Shown: piece by piece, positions 51,683 to 61,190 of the stretch
Layout of the letters: the number at the start of each line of letters is the position of its first letter
Position numbering within the stretch: position 1 is the first letter of the stretch
Source: CAZDSS01 sp964508185
GTDB lineage: Bacteria; Pseudomonadota; Alphaproteobacteria; Sphingomonadales; Govanellaceae
Reading direction: 5' to 3'
Assembly (NCBI GenBank): GCA_964508185.1
Contig: CAZDSS010000002.1
Location: 1-64,000 of the forward strand
DNA: 64,000 bases
Notes under the pieces: generated by a model
Databases searched by the model: none
The model's input: only the letters and a program-made list of their open reading frames with translations
What the model was told of the DNA's origin: nothing
Program-made: the position numbers and the translations under genes

Positions 51683-52756
51683 TCAGCGCCGCATGGCCGC
51701 CCGCGCCCGCCACAGATAGATGCCGAGGCAGACCATGGAAACCAGCCAGATCGCGATGACGAGCACGATCACGCGCCCGATGGTGCCCACATATTCCCCC
51801 GTATGAATGGGGTAGATGGCGTTGAGGAAGGCGGGCCCCGGCCCTTCCTTCAGGGCGTCATGATCGGCGAGAATCTGGCCGTTCGCCGCATCCACATAGA
51901 CCTGCGTGGTGCCGAAGATGCGCCGCGGCTCCTCCGGCTGGCGGATGGTGACGCGGTACCAGTAGGCGTCGGCCCGCGGCATGGTGAGGATCGAAAGCCG
52001 CGCCCCCGGATAGCGGGCGAGCGCCGTCTCGATCGCCGCGTCCGGCGAGACCGGCACGGCGGCGGGATCGCCGGTGCGGGTGACGGTGGGCGACGCGCTC
52101 ACCGGGCCGAGCCAGTCATAGAGCGGCCCGCCCCAGACCTGGAGGATACCGGTGGTAACGATGAGGATCGCCGGAATGCCGAGCCACAGGCCGAGCGCGC
52201 GATGCCAGCCATAGGCCTTGGCGGCGCCGCCCTTCGCCTTTGCCGGCGCGAGCGCCCTTCCCCAGCGCCCCGCCTGCGGCCAGGCGAGCTTGAGGCCAAG
52301 GATCAGGTTGGTGAGCAGCAGAAAGCCGCTCGTTCCCACGAGCCAGGCGGACCATTCGCCGGCGAACATGGTCTCGTGCCAGGTATGGGCGATCTTGAGG
52401 ATGCCCGCATTCAGGAAATCGTGGTTCGACGGCCGCTCGCGGAGCACGGCGCCGTCGCCGTCCACATGGCGGATGCGGGACTTGCCCTCCCCGTCCACGA
52501 GATAGATGTCGAAGCGGTCGGGATTGCCGCGGCTTGCATAGACATAGGGAATGCGGCGGTCGGGATTGTCCGCCTGGGCCTCGGCGATGGCGCGCCCGAG
52601 GGCGGCGACGTCCAGCGGATGGGTCTCCCGGTCGATCGACGCCTGATCGAGCTCTCCCTGGAATACGAGCAGGGCGCCTGTGAGGCCCTGCAACAGCCAG
52701 AAAATGGCAAGGATCACGCTGAGCCAGCGATGAATGCGACGCAGGTTGTTCTTCAT
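51683..52756 (-). CDS. PepSY-associated membrane protein
   Basis: A 357-residue inner-membrane protein with four membrane helices, near residues 10-32 (LSVILAIFWLLQGLTGALLVF), 140-165, 190-215 and 325-350, and PepSY-like periplasmic segments between. Such proteins (PiuB/YdjM-like) often lie next to siderophore TonB receptors and may reduce iron chelates; several conserved His in or near helices (RIHRWLS, KIAHTWHE, GWHRALG, PIHTGEY) could bind haem. Here the siderophore-type receptor is further along on the same strand. Confidence 0.9.
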   Translation of the reverse strand: MKNNLRRIHRWLSVILAIFWLLQGLTGALLVFQGELDQASIDRETHPLDVAALGRAIAEAQADNPDRRIPYVYASRGNPDRFDIYLVDGEGKSRIRHVDGDGAVLRERPSNHDFLNAGILKIAHTWHETMFAGEWSAWLVGTSGFLLLTNLILGLKLAWPQAGRWGRALAPAKAKGGAAKAYGWHRALGLWLGIPAILIVTTGILQVWGGPLYDWLGPVSASPTVTRTGDPAAVPVSPDAAIETALARYPGARLSILTMPRADAYWYRVTIRQPEEPRRIFGTTQVYVDAANGQILADHDALKEGPGPAFLNAIYPIHTGEYVGTIGRVIVLVIAIWLVSMVCLGIYLWRARAAMRR

Positions 52757-52865
52757 GGGGTCAGTCCCCTTTTCCTTTCAAGCGTCGGTCGAGATTACCG
52801 GGTCGCCCCGGATCCGTCTTGACGAGCAGGGCCGAATTTTATCGCAATCGGGCCGCGCCCGTTCA

Positions 52866-55800
52866 TCAATTCGTGAGCCCGTCCTCGCCATGGAACCAGA
52901 GGGGCGGCAACGGCTTCTGGCGCGGCCAGACCTCGTCCAGCGTGTTGCCGTCATAAAGCCGCCCGTTCTTCATGACGAACTCGATCGCGCGGGCATGGCG
53001 CACGTTTTCAAGGGGGTTGCGGGTGAGAACGAGTAGATCGGCGTATTTCCCGGGCTCGATGCTGCCCATCTGCCGCCCGCGCCCGATCATGGTGCTGGAG
53101 CCGAGGGTCGCGATCCGCAGCACTTCGTGAGGTGTCAGGGCCGAGGCCAGCAGTTCCATTTCCCAATGCATGGCGACCCCCTCGAACTCGCTGTGGCTCC
53201 CGGCGCCGACGATGCCGCCGTTGCGGACGATCTGCGCCACCGCCTTCGCGTAATGGGGATAGGCGTAGCGGTCGTCGCGGAAGATGGTGAGCCGCTGGCT
53301 TTTCTCGTCGATATGGAAGCGCGGGAAGAAGCGGCGGACCTTGGGGTCGTTCGCAAGGTCGTCCTTCAGGGTCATCAGGTGCAGGCCCGCGACCCCGTCG
53401 CTGATGTCGAGCGTCGGGCTGTAGCCCGTTCCCGTTGCGCGGAACATCTGCACCACGTCGTCGCCGAAGGGTGTGGCCGGGATCGCATGCTCGACCCCCG
53501 CATAGCCGTCGATCACCATGGTGAGATCGAGCTTGAGATTGCTCGCCCCCTCGGTCGTCGGCATCAGCTTCATTTCCCGCGCAACATTGGCGAACCACTG
53601 CCGCACCTGCCGGTTGCCGACGCGGTACTGCTTCAGGTTCTGCACGCGGTAATGATCCCGGTAGCGGGTGAGCACGTCGCGCACCTGCTGCTCGGACCTG
53701 AATTCGTTGAAGGAGAAGACGGCGGGCCCCGTGGAATAGGCGCGAAGCCCCGTCATCATCCCCGCCGCCAGCATGTCCTCGTAGGGCAGCATGTCGATGG
53801 TGAGCGGCGACACATCGAGCCCCGCGGTCACGCCGAAGGCGAGGTTGGCGAGGAAGGCGTAATTTTCCAGATCCAGCACCCGGCGGCGGATCTCCGCCCA
53901 ATGGGCGTGACTGTCCACGAGCCCCGGCATGACGAAGCGGCCCGAAAGATCGCGCAGCTCCGCCCCCTCCGGCACGGGGAAGGATCCGCGGGAGCCGATG
54001 GCCGCGATGCGATTGTCGCGGATCAGGATGTCGGCGTCATGGATCACCTCGTCGCCCTTCATGGTGATGGCGGTCGCGCCGCGAAGGAGGAGCAAACCCT
54101 CCGGCTTGTCGCGCGGCATCTCCACGACGGCGACGAAACTCTGCGTGCTGCGGGCGATGGTGTCGTTCGTCTCCGGCGGGCCGGAGAAATCGATGCTCGC
54201 GAGCGGACGGCGGTAGAAGCTCGACCCCACCGCCCAGGTGATTGTGCGCCCGTCATCCGCCCAGTTCATGAAATCGGCGCCGACGGTCGTGAGCTGGCGA
54301 TGGGCGACCGCCGCGCCGCCCACATCCGCTTCCACCGCCGCGCCGCTGAGCGGCGGCATGGCGACGAGATATAGCTGCGACCGGATCTGGGCGAGCAGCC
54401 ATTTGCCGTCGGGGCTGAGGCGCAGATCGAAGACGGGGACGCGGCCTTCCTCGAAATAATATGCGGGGCCCGTCACCTTCACATGCCGCCGCCGGTCGGA
54501 GCCGTCGGGCCGGAAGGAGGTGAGTCCTTCCGCCGCATGGATGAAAACCCGGTCGGCGTCCCTCGTGAACTGCGCCGGGCCGCCGAAGGCGCCGCTTGCG
54601 ATCCGCTCCGCCCGCCCCGTTTCCAGATCGATGCGGACGAGATCCGCCTGGCGAAACGCGCCATATTCCATGCGGCTGTGGAGCCGGGCATGATGGCTCG
54701 ACCGCAGGACCATCACGCTCCGCCCGTCGGGCGTGAAAACGGGATCGCTGTAATAGGCGGCATCCTGCGTGAGGCGTTCGGGCGTCCCGCCGTCGCGGGC
54801 GACGCGCCACACATGCCCCCCGTCCCGCGCCGTCCAGGTGACGAAGGTGACCTGTTTTCCGTCCGGCGACCAGGCGGGCTGGAATTCGGGAAGATCGCCG
54901 TCGGTGAGACGCCGCGGCGTCGCGCCGTTTGCCGCAAGATCCATGGCGTAGATCCGCGCGAAGGCGGAAAAGACCAGAAGCTTGCCGTCGGGCGACTGGC
55001 TGGGGTTGCGGATGAGGCGGGCGCGCACCGGGCCCTCGTCGTCCGCAAGCTCGCGGCGGAGCGATGGGCCCGCCACAAGCCGCACATCCGCCGTGAAGGG
55101 AATGACCGTGGCCTCGCCGGTATCAAGGGCCACGCGCCGGATGCGCCCCTCATGGGCGAAGATCACGGCCTCCCCGTCCGGCGTGAAGGCGTAGCGGGGA
55201 ATGAGGTCGAGGGTCGGCCAGCTTTCCTGCTCGTCCATCTGCACGGGATAGGCGACGAGCCGGTCGTCCCCCGTCTCGAGATCGCGAAGCCTCAGCGCCG
55301 TGCCGTCCTTGAGCCGCGTCGCATAGAGCAGCTTGCGGCCGTCGCGGGACAGCACCGGGCGCATGGCGCTCCCCTGCGCGGTCACCACCGTCTCCTCGTC
55401 GCCGGTCGCAAGGTCACGGCGCTGGATGGACCAGAGGGGCAGCGCATCGCTGCTCGCGAAGCGGCCCGCCTTGCTGGCGTAATAGACATGCCGCCCGTCG
55501 GGAGAGGCCGCGACCCCGAGGGCGTTGCGTCCGTTCTCGCGGAACACGGGAAGGCCCGTGCCGCCCGCCACGTCATAGGCCCAGATCTCGAACAGGCCGC
55601 GGTCCGGCCGGATGCGCGAGACATAGACGAAGCGACCGTCCGGCGACCAGGCGGGCGACGTGAACTCCGTATTGTCGTCGATCTGGGAAAGCTGGCGCGG
55701 ATTGCCGCCGTCCGCATCCGCGATCCACAGGTTTTCGTTGCCGCTGCGGTCGCTGACGAAGGCGATGCGCCTGCCGTCGGGCGAAAAGACCGGCTGGGAT

Positions 55801-56060
55801 TCGAAGGCAAGGCCCCTGAGGATCGGTCGGGCCTTGCCGCCACTCGCATCGACGGCATAGATGTCGCCCAGCATGTCGAAGATGATGCTGCGGCCGTCGG
55901 GCGACATGTCGAGCCACATCCAGGTGCCCGTCTCCGTGGTGAAGCGGATCTCCCGCGTGTTGCGGAGCGGCAGCGGATCCTCGGCGGCGAGGCCCGAAAC
56001 CGGCAGCAGGGCGGCCGCCGCAAGACACAGGATCCGCGTGAAGGGCAGGATGCGCATCAT
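52866..56060 (-). CDS. Amidohydrolase fused to an N-terminal TolB-like beta-propeller
   Basis: A 1064-residue exported protein. Residues 1-25 are a signal peptide (LAAAALLPVSGLAA). Residues ~30-640 hold repeated propeller blades of the TolB/WD40 type (SPDGRSIIF, SPDGRRIAFVSDRSGNENLW, SPDGRFVYVS, TPDGEAVIF, SPDGKQVTFV). From ~650 it is an amidohydrolase with the metal motif GLVDSHAHW, then GSHSEFEG. Known relatives with this fusion are predicted periplasmic peptidases or cyclic-amide hydrolases. Nine bases follow the previous gene; same strand as two more amidohydrolases and the receptor. Confidence 0.92.
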   Translation of the reverse strand: MMRILPFTRILCLAAAALLPVSGLAAEDPLPLRNTREIRFTTETGTWMWLDMSPDGRSIIFDMLGDIYAVDASGGKARPILRGLAFESQPVFSPDGRRIAFVSDRSGNENLWIADADGGNPRQLSQIDDNTEFTSPAWSPDGRFVYVSRIRPDRGLFEIWAYDVAGGTGLPVFRENGRNALGVAASPDGRHVYYASKAGRFASSDALPLWSIQRRDLATGDEETVVTAQGSAMRPVLSRDGRKLLYATRLKDGTALRLRDLETGDDRLVAYPVQMDEQESWPTLDLIPRYAFTPDGEAVIFAHEGRIRRVALDTGEATVIPFTADVRLVAGPSLRRELADDEGPVRARLIRNPSQSPDGKLLVFSAFARIYAMDLAANGATPRRLTDGDLPEFQPAWSPDGKQVTFVTWTARDGGHVWRVARDGGTPERLTQDAAYYSDPVFTPDGRSVMVLRSSHHARLHSRMEYGAFRQADLVRIDLETGRAERIASGAFGGPAQFTRDADRVFIHAAEGLTSFRPDGSDRRRHVKVTGPAYYFEEGRVPVFDLRLSPDGKWLLAQIRSQLYLVAMPPLSGAAVEADVGGAAVAHRQLTTVGADFMNWADDGRTITWAVGSSFYRRPLASIDFSGPPETNDTIARSTQSFVAVVEMPRDKPEGLLLLRGATAITMKGDEVIHDADILIRDNRIAAIGSRGSFPVPEGAELRDLSGRFVMPGLVDSHAHWAEIRRRVLDLENYAFLANLAFGVTAGLDVSPLTIDMLPYEDMLAAGMMTGLRAYSTGPAVFSFNEFRSEQQVRDVLTRYRDHYRVQNLKQYRVGNRQVRQWFANVAREMKLMPTTEGASNLKLDLTMVIDGYAGVEHAIPATPFGDDVVQMFRATGTGYSPTLDISDGVAGLHLMTLKDDLANDPKVRRFFPRFHIDEKSQRLTIFRDDRYAYPHYAKAVAQIVRNGGIVGAGSHSEFEGVAMHWEMELLASALTPHEVLRIATLGSSTMIGRGRQMGSIEPGKYADLLVLTRNPLENVRHARAIEFVMKNGRLYDGNTLDEVWPRQKPLPPLWFHGEDGLTN

Positions 56061-56069
56061 CAGGACACC

Positions 56070-57359
56070 TCAGCGATAGGCGGGCGGCAGTCCGGAATTC
56101 CGGTTCTTCGGGTGATAACGGTCGCGAAGCTCCGTTTCACGGGTCTTCAGCGATACGGGCGTCCCGCCGACGATGACTTCGACAGGCGCGCTCGTCACCT
56201 CCAGCGGATCGCCGTCCCAGATCACGAGATCGGCCGCGTGGCCTGCGGCGATGACGCCCGCGTCCGCCATGCCCCAGATCTTCGCAGCGTTACGGGTGAG
56301 CGCCGCAAGCGCCGCATCCCAGGGAAGGCCGTTCGCGACCGCGATCCCGGCGCTTTCGCGGGGACTTGCGCCCGCATGGTAGGTCATGTTGATGCCGGAA
56401 TTGAAGAAGGCGATCGTCACCCCCGCTTCATGGAGCATCGCCGCATTGTCGCGCCGCGCGCCCATCTGGTCGAAGCTCGTGGGCAGATTGTCGGCGGGAT
56501 CGATCACCACCGGAATGTTCCTGGCGGCAAGCAGGTCCGCGACCCGCCAGGCCTCCGCCGCCCCGACGAGGATGACGCGGATGCCGTAGTCGTCCGCAAG
56601 GCGCACCGCCTCGCGAATGTCCGACTCCCGATGGACGGAAAGGGCGAGCGGGATTTCCCCCTTCAGCACCGGCTGCAGGGCTTCGACATCGATCTGCCGC
56701 AAAAACTGCTCCCCGCCCGGACGGTTGCGGAAGACGCGGAGGAAACTGCCCTGCGCGCGCGCCTCGTCGAAGGCGCGGCGGATCATCTGCCATTCGGCGC
56801 TTCGCGACCGGTCGCCCTCGCCCGTGGTGCCGCCGCCGACGGCGGCGAAGAGCGCGATTTTCGGCCGGTCCAGAATGTCGGACCCGGGCAGGAGGCGGAG
56901 ACCGGCGCCGAAGCCGAGAAAGGGCGTTCCCGTCTGGCTGCTCGGCGCGGCGACGGCGCGGGTGAGCCCCTCCGCCCGCGCGATGGGGATCGCGACGGAT
57001 GCGGCATTGATGCCGTATTGCACGTCGAAGGCGATGCCATAGCCCTGCGCCCCCTGGGCGTGGTCCACCGTATCTTCCGCATTCCCCACCTCGACGAGGC
57101 CGAGGCGGGTGAGCGAATTCGTGAGGCCGGGGGTCACGAACCTTCCCCCCGCATCGATCACGCGGGCATCATCCGGAGCATCGGTTTCTGTACCCACCGC
57201 CGCGATCTTTCCATCGCGAATGACGATCGTCGCGTCATCAAGCGTGCCCCCGTCGGTCATGGTGACGGCGCGGGCATGGGTGATGACGACGGTTTCCGCC
57301 GCGGCGGGAGCGGACGCGAGAAGAAGGGCCGTGGCCAGGGCCGCAACACATGTCCTCAT
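56070..57359 (-). CDS. Amidohydrolase-like protein without metal ligands
   Basis: A 429-residue exported protein (signal peptide residues 1-21). Its fold follows imidazolonepropionase-type amidohydrolases (VIRDGKIAAVG, FVTPGLTNSLTRLG, HAADLVIWDGDPLEVTSAP), but HxH of the metal site reads L-T-R, and the later His strand reads VGAAEAW. It is probably inactive alone and may be a partner subunit of one of the intact neighbours. It overlaps the next amidohydrolase by four bases (ATGA). Confidence 0.9.
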   Translation of the reverse strand: MRTCVAALATALLLASAPAAAETVVITHARAVTMTDGGTLDDATIVIRDGKIAAVGTETDAPDDARVIDAGGRFVTPGLTNSLTRLGLVEVGNAEDTVDHAQGAQGYGIAFDVQYGINAASVAIPIARAEGLTRAVAAPSSQTGTPFLGFGAGLRLLPGSDILDRPKIALFAAVGGGTTGEGDRSRSAEWQMIRRAFDEARAQGSFLRVFRNRPGGEQFLRQIDVEALQPVLKGEIPLALSVHRESDIREAVRLADDYGIRVILVGAAEAWRVADLLAARNIPVVIDPADNLPTSFDQMGARRDNAAMLHEAGVTIAFFNSGINMTYHAGASPRESAGIAVANGLPWDAALAALTRNAAKIWGMADAGVIAAGHAADLVIWDGDPLEVTSAPVEVIVGGTPVSLKTRETELRDRYHPKNRNSGLPPAYR

Positions 57360-58774
57360 CGCCGCCCCTCCCCGGCAAAGCCCAGCTCAAGGTCTGAGCC
57401 CGGCTGAAACGCCGGATCCGCCCGGTCATAGACAAGGGCGCCGTCGATATAGACCTGATCGGCCTTGCTGTAGGTGCTGAAGGGATCGCCGGACCAGACG
57501 ACGAGGTCGGCATTCTTGCCCGGCTCGATGGAGCCGATCCTGTCCTCGAGCCCGATGAGGCGGGCCGCATTCAGCGTTACCCAGCGGATTGCATGCTCGC
57601 TCGGGATATCAAGCCCGGCGCGGCGCCCCGCCGCCATGGCCTTGGCCGCTTCCAGATTGAGCCGCTGCCCGACGACAGGGGAATCCGAATGCATGGCGGC
57701 GCAGCCGCCCGCGGCGTCGAGGAAGGCCGCATTCTCGCGGATGCCGTCGATCCCTTCCATCTTGAAGCCCCACCAGTCGGACCAGACGGCGGCGCAGATT
57801 CCCTTTTCGGCAAGCAGGGGCGCGATCTTGTAGGCCTCCGTCGCATGATGGAAGGCCGCAAGGCGCAGGCCGAACTCGGCCGCCACGTCCATGACGTTCG
57901 CCATGTCGTCGGCGCGGTAGCAATGGACATGGACCCGGATTTCACCCTGAAGCGCCCGCGCGAGGGTTTCGAGCCTGAAGTCCCGGGCGGGCGGCGGATC
58001 GTCGTCCCCTTCGGCAAGCTCCCGCCGGTATTCATCCCACTTGGCCATGTATTCGCGCGCCGCCTGCAGCGCCTGGCGCATGCCGGCGACGACACCCATG
58101 CGGCTTCCCGGCGCCATGCCGCGCAGCCCATAGTTGTATTTGGGATTTTCCCCGCAGGCCATCTTGAGCGGCACCGGCGCGCCGGGGAATTTTCGGTCCT
58201 GCACGGTCACCGTCGGCACGTTCTTGAGGACGACGCCCCGGCCGCCGAAGAGATTGGTGGAGCCGGGCAGGATCTGCAGCGTGGTCACGCCCCCTTCGAG
58301 CGCGCGGACGAAGGCCGGATCCTGGGCGAAGATCGCGTGCTCGGCGAAGACATGGGCGGTGTTGGGATCGGTGCGCTCGTTCACGTCCCAGGACTTGAGC
58401 TCGAGCGGCGTGATGGGAAGCGGCGCGTTGCCGAGATGGGAATGAGGGTCGACGATCCCGGGGGTGAGCCACCGTCCCGCGCCGTCGATGACCTCGACGC
58501 CGGCCGGGATCTCGAGATCCGCGCCGATGGCCGCGATCTTGCCGTCCCGCACCAGAACCGCGCCCTTCTCGATGCGACCGCCCGCGCCGTCGAGGATGGT
58601 GACATTGGTGATCGCAAGGTCATGGCGGGGAAGCGGCGCATAGGTGCTGGGGAACGGGTCCGGATCGAAGGGAAAGAGGTCGTCCGCCATGGCTTGGCCG
58701 GTCAATGCGGCAAGGATCAAAACCGCTGCCGCCACATGTCCCACCGCGCGCCCCCTGAGCTTTTCCTCCGTCAA
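57356..58774 (-). CDS. Exported amidohydrolase (imidazolonepropionase-like)
   Basis: A 472-residue protein with a signal peptide (residues 1-30, ending AMA). The metal motif is complete: GIVDPHSHLG, HVHCYRADD, AAFHHATEAYK and HSDSPVVGQ. It is cotranslated with the metal-less homologue, so a heterodimer of one active and one inactive chain is plausible. Members hydrolyse cyclic amides, dipeptides or lactones. It comes first in the three-amidohydrolase run after the receptor. Confidence 0.92.
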   Translation of the reverse strand: MTEEKLRGRAVGHVAAAVLILAALTGQAMADDLFPFDPDPFPSTYAPLPRHDLAITNVTILDGAGGRIEKGAVLVRDGKIAAIGADLEIPAGVEVIDGAGRWLTPGIVDPHSHLGNAPLPITPLELKSWDVNERTDPNTAHVFAEHAIFAQDPAFVRALEGGVTTLQILPGSTNLFGGRGVVLKNVPTVTVQDRKFPGAPVPLKMACGENPKYNYGLRGMAPGSRMGVVAGMRQALQAAREYMAKWDEYRRELAEGDDDPPPARDFRLETLARALQGEIRVHVHCYRADDMANVMDVAAEFGLRLAAFHHATEAYKIAPLLAEKGICAAVWSDWWGFKMEGIDGIRENAAFLDAAGGCAAMHSDSPVVGQRLNLEAAKAMAAGRRAGLDIPSEHAIRWVTLNAARLIGLEDRIGSIEPGKNADLVVWSGDPFSTYSKADQVYIDGALVYDRADPAFQPGSDLELGFAGEGRR

Positions 58775-58828
58775 CGAACCGCCCCCCTTCGGATCTTCGC
58801 CAAAAACAGCCGTGGCCCGGAAACAATT

Positions 58829-58858
58829 GTGGCGTGGATCATATCAGATCCACGCCAC
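58829..58858 (-). promoter_or_regulatory. Hairpin after TonB receptor 4
   Basis: A perfect 12-bp stem (GTGGCGTGGATC at 58829-58840 with GATCCACGCCAC at 58847-58858) and a six-base loop. On the minus strand AATTGTTTCC follows, too poor in T for a strong terminator. It could partly end receptor transcripts or protect their 3' ends. Confidence 0.6.
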
Positions 58859-58868
58859 CCGTGCAGGA

Positions 58869-61049
58869 TCAGAACTTGCGGGTGATGGAGCCCACCACCT
58901 GCCGCTTCACGCCGTAGAAGCAGTCGGTGGCGGAGCTGCAACGCTGGACATATTCCTTGTCGAACAGGTTGTTGGCATTGACCGCAAGCCGCCACTGTTC
59001 GGTGTCGTAATGGATGATGGCGTCGAACAGGGTGACGCTGCCCGTGCGCCACAGATTGGCCTCATCCCCGAAGACGGAGCTGATATGGCGCACGCCCGCG
59101 CCAGCGCCGAGACCGGCGAGCGGCCCGTCCTGGAAGGTATAGTCCACGAGGAGCGACGCCTTGTGCTTCGGCACCGCCATCAGGCGGGAGCCGAGGACGG
59201 CGGGATCGTTGCTCTCGGTCACCTCGCTGTCCGTGTAGGTGTAGGAGGCGTTGATGCTCAGGCGCTCGCGCCAGCGCATGACGCCTTCAAGCTCGACGCC
59301 GTTCACCTCCACTTCCCCTTCCTGCACCTGGGCGAAGGGGTTGCTCGGGTCGTTGGCCGGGGTCAGCACGTTCTTCTGCACCAGGTTGAACACCGCGGCG
59401 GAGGCGAAGACCTTGAGATCGGGGCCGAGATTGGCGCCATCATACTTGATCCCCGCTTCGTACTGCGTGCCGGTCGTCGGCACGAACGGGTCGCCCGTAT
59501 AGACGCTGCGGCCCGCCACCGGCTGGAAGGACTTGGCCATCTGCACATAGGGCGCGATGCCGCTCGGGAAGACGTAGTTGAGGCCCACGCGATAGGTGAA
59601 CTTGTCGTCCTTCGTGCGGTCGCCGGCATTGGCGCTGGACACCCAGTCCTGACGGCCGCTGACGGTGAGCACCAGACGGTCGAAGCGGATCTGGTCCTGG
59701 ATGTAGAGGCCCTTCTGCTTCTGCTGCTGGTCGTCGAACGGGAACAGCGCGGGCATGGGCACGTCGGCGCCATAGACCGGATTGAAGATGTCGATGGACG
59801 GCGCGACGGCAAAGCCGAATTCCGACTGATAGTCATAGTCACGGTAATCGAAGCCGACGAGGATCGAATGTTCGAGCGCGCCGGTGTTCACCTGCCAGTG
59901 CAGGCGCGTGTCCACGTTGAACGACTTCACCACCTCGTTGAACGGGAAGTCGTAGCGGTTGAGCGTGCGGTAGTCGTCCGGCACGCCGTCGAAGTCGGCG
60001 TCCAGCAGCCCCGCGCCGTAGATCACGCGGGACTCCGTCTCGGCCTTGAAATATTTCAGGTTCTGCTGCAGCGACAGGTTGTCGGCGAAGCTGTGGGAGA
60101 AGTCATAGCCCACCGCCCACTGCTCGCGGTTGAAGAAGTTGACCCCCGGCTCGCCGGGGAAGAAGCTCGGCGAGATCTTGCCGAGGGGGTTCGGCAGCAG
60201 CGTGCCGAAGGCCGGCAGGAAGCCGTGGGTCTCGTTGTCCACGTCATCCTTCTGGTAATAGGCAAGCAGCGTGAGCTGGGTCTCGGGCTTGAGCTGCATG
60301 GTCAGCGCCGGGGCCACATAGACGCGCTCGGACTCGGCGTAATCCACCTGGCTTTCGCGGTCGCGATAGAGGCCGGTCAGGCGGAAGGCGAGATTTTCGG
60401 TGATCGGGCCGGTGATGTCGGCGTTGGCCTGCTTGTGATCGTAATTGCCGTACTGGATCTCGGCCTCGCCGCCCCATTCGAACTGGGGCCGGCGGCTGCG
60501 CATGTTGACGATGCCGCCGGGCGGCGTCTGGCCGTAGAGCACCGAGGACGGACCCTTGAGCACATCGACGCTCTCGAAGCCGTAAAGATCGGTGCCCGTA
60601 TTGGTGACCGAGCCCACCGGGGCCTGCAGGCCGTCGATATACTGGACGGGATAGAAGCCGCGCACGGTCAGCCAGTCATAGCGGTCATCAGGCCCGAAAT
60701 TCTCGCCCGTCACACCCGCCGTGTAGCGCATGGCGTCCTGCAGGCTGCTCCAGTTCAGAAGGTCGATCTGGTCGCGGGAGATGAGGGTCACCGATTGCGG
60801 GATCTCGACCAGCGGCGCATCGTCCTTGAGCGCCGACCGGCTCGCGCTCGGCACGTATTCCGGCGCGCTCACGATGATTTCTTCCATGGAAAGGGGCCGG
60901 TCCTTGTCGGCCGCCGCGTTTCCACCCTCCTGAGCGACCGCCGCCGTCGCGCCGGCGATGATGACGAGCGCCGTGGTGCCGCGGCAGAGCGCCCGCAGGG
61001 ACCGCAGCGCGGCGGCCCGTTTTCCTTGTTCAGATGCCATAGCGGCCAT
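58869..61049 (-). CDS. TonB-dependent siderophore-type receptor 4
   Basis: A 726-residue receptor of the FhuA/FoxA type. After a signal peptide (residues ~1-40, ending AAVAQ) come VEIPQSVTLISRDQI, YTAGVTGENFG, DWLTVRGFYP, VDVLKGPSSVLYGQTPPGGIVN, hallmarks of hydroxamate-siderophore receptors, and a barrel ending TRKF. ATG 61049 with AGAGGA five bases upstream is chosen over 61103. It may import a ferric siderophore or a peptide/amide-type ligand, whose amides the exported amidohydrolases behind it could cut. Confidence 0.94.
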   Translation of the reverse strand: MAAMASEQGKRAAALRSLRALCRGTTALVIIAGATAAVAQEGGNAAADKDRPLSMEEIIVSAPEYVPSASRSALKDDAPLVEIPQSVTLISRDQIDLLNWSSLQDAMRYTAGVTGENFGPDDRYDWLTVRGFYPVQYIDGLQAPVGSVTNTGTDLYGFESVDVLKGPSSVLYGQTPPGGIVNMRSRRPQFEWGGEAEIQYGNYDHKQANADITGPITENLAFRLTGLYRDRESQVDYAESERVYVAPALTMQLKPETQLTLLAYYQKDDVDNETHGFLPAFGTLLPNPLGKISPSFFPGEPGVNFFNREQWAVGYDFSHSFADNLSLQQNLKYFKAETESRVIYGAGLLDADFDGVPDDYRTLNRYDFPFNEVVKSFNVDTRLHWQVNTGALEHSILVGFDYRDYDYQSEFGFAVAPSIDIFNPVYGADVPMPALFPFDDQQQKQKGLYIQDQIRFDRLVLTVSGRQDWVSSANAGDRTKDDKFTYRVGLNYVFPSGIAPYVQMAKSFQPVAGRSVYTGDPFVPTTGTQYEAGIKYDGANLGPDLKVFASAAVFNLVQKNVLTPANDPSNPFAQVQEGEVEVNGVELEGVMRWRERLSINASYTYTDSEVTESNDPAVLGSRLMAVPKHKASLLVDYTFQDGPLAGLGAGAGVRHISSVFGDEANLWRTGSVTLFDAIIHYDTEQWRLAVNANNLFDKEYVQRCSSATDCFYGVKRQVVGSITRKF

Positions 61050-61190
61050 GATTTCCTCTCCCGTCCTGTCTTGTGATCTTGACGCCACGCTGGAAGGGGC
61101 CATTCAGGCGCGATTTCCCGCCTGGGCACATGACCCCGAACTTCACTTTAGACCTCTGCCACAAACCCGCTTTCGCATAAGGGCCGTAGA

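Noticed and set aside
58829..58858. Strong rho-independent terminator
   Set aside because: Perfect stem, but only AATTGTTTCC follows on the transcribed strand, so I list it as a regulatory hairpin.
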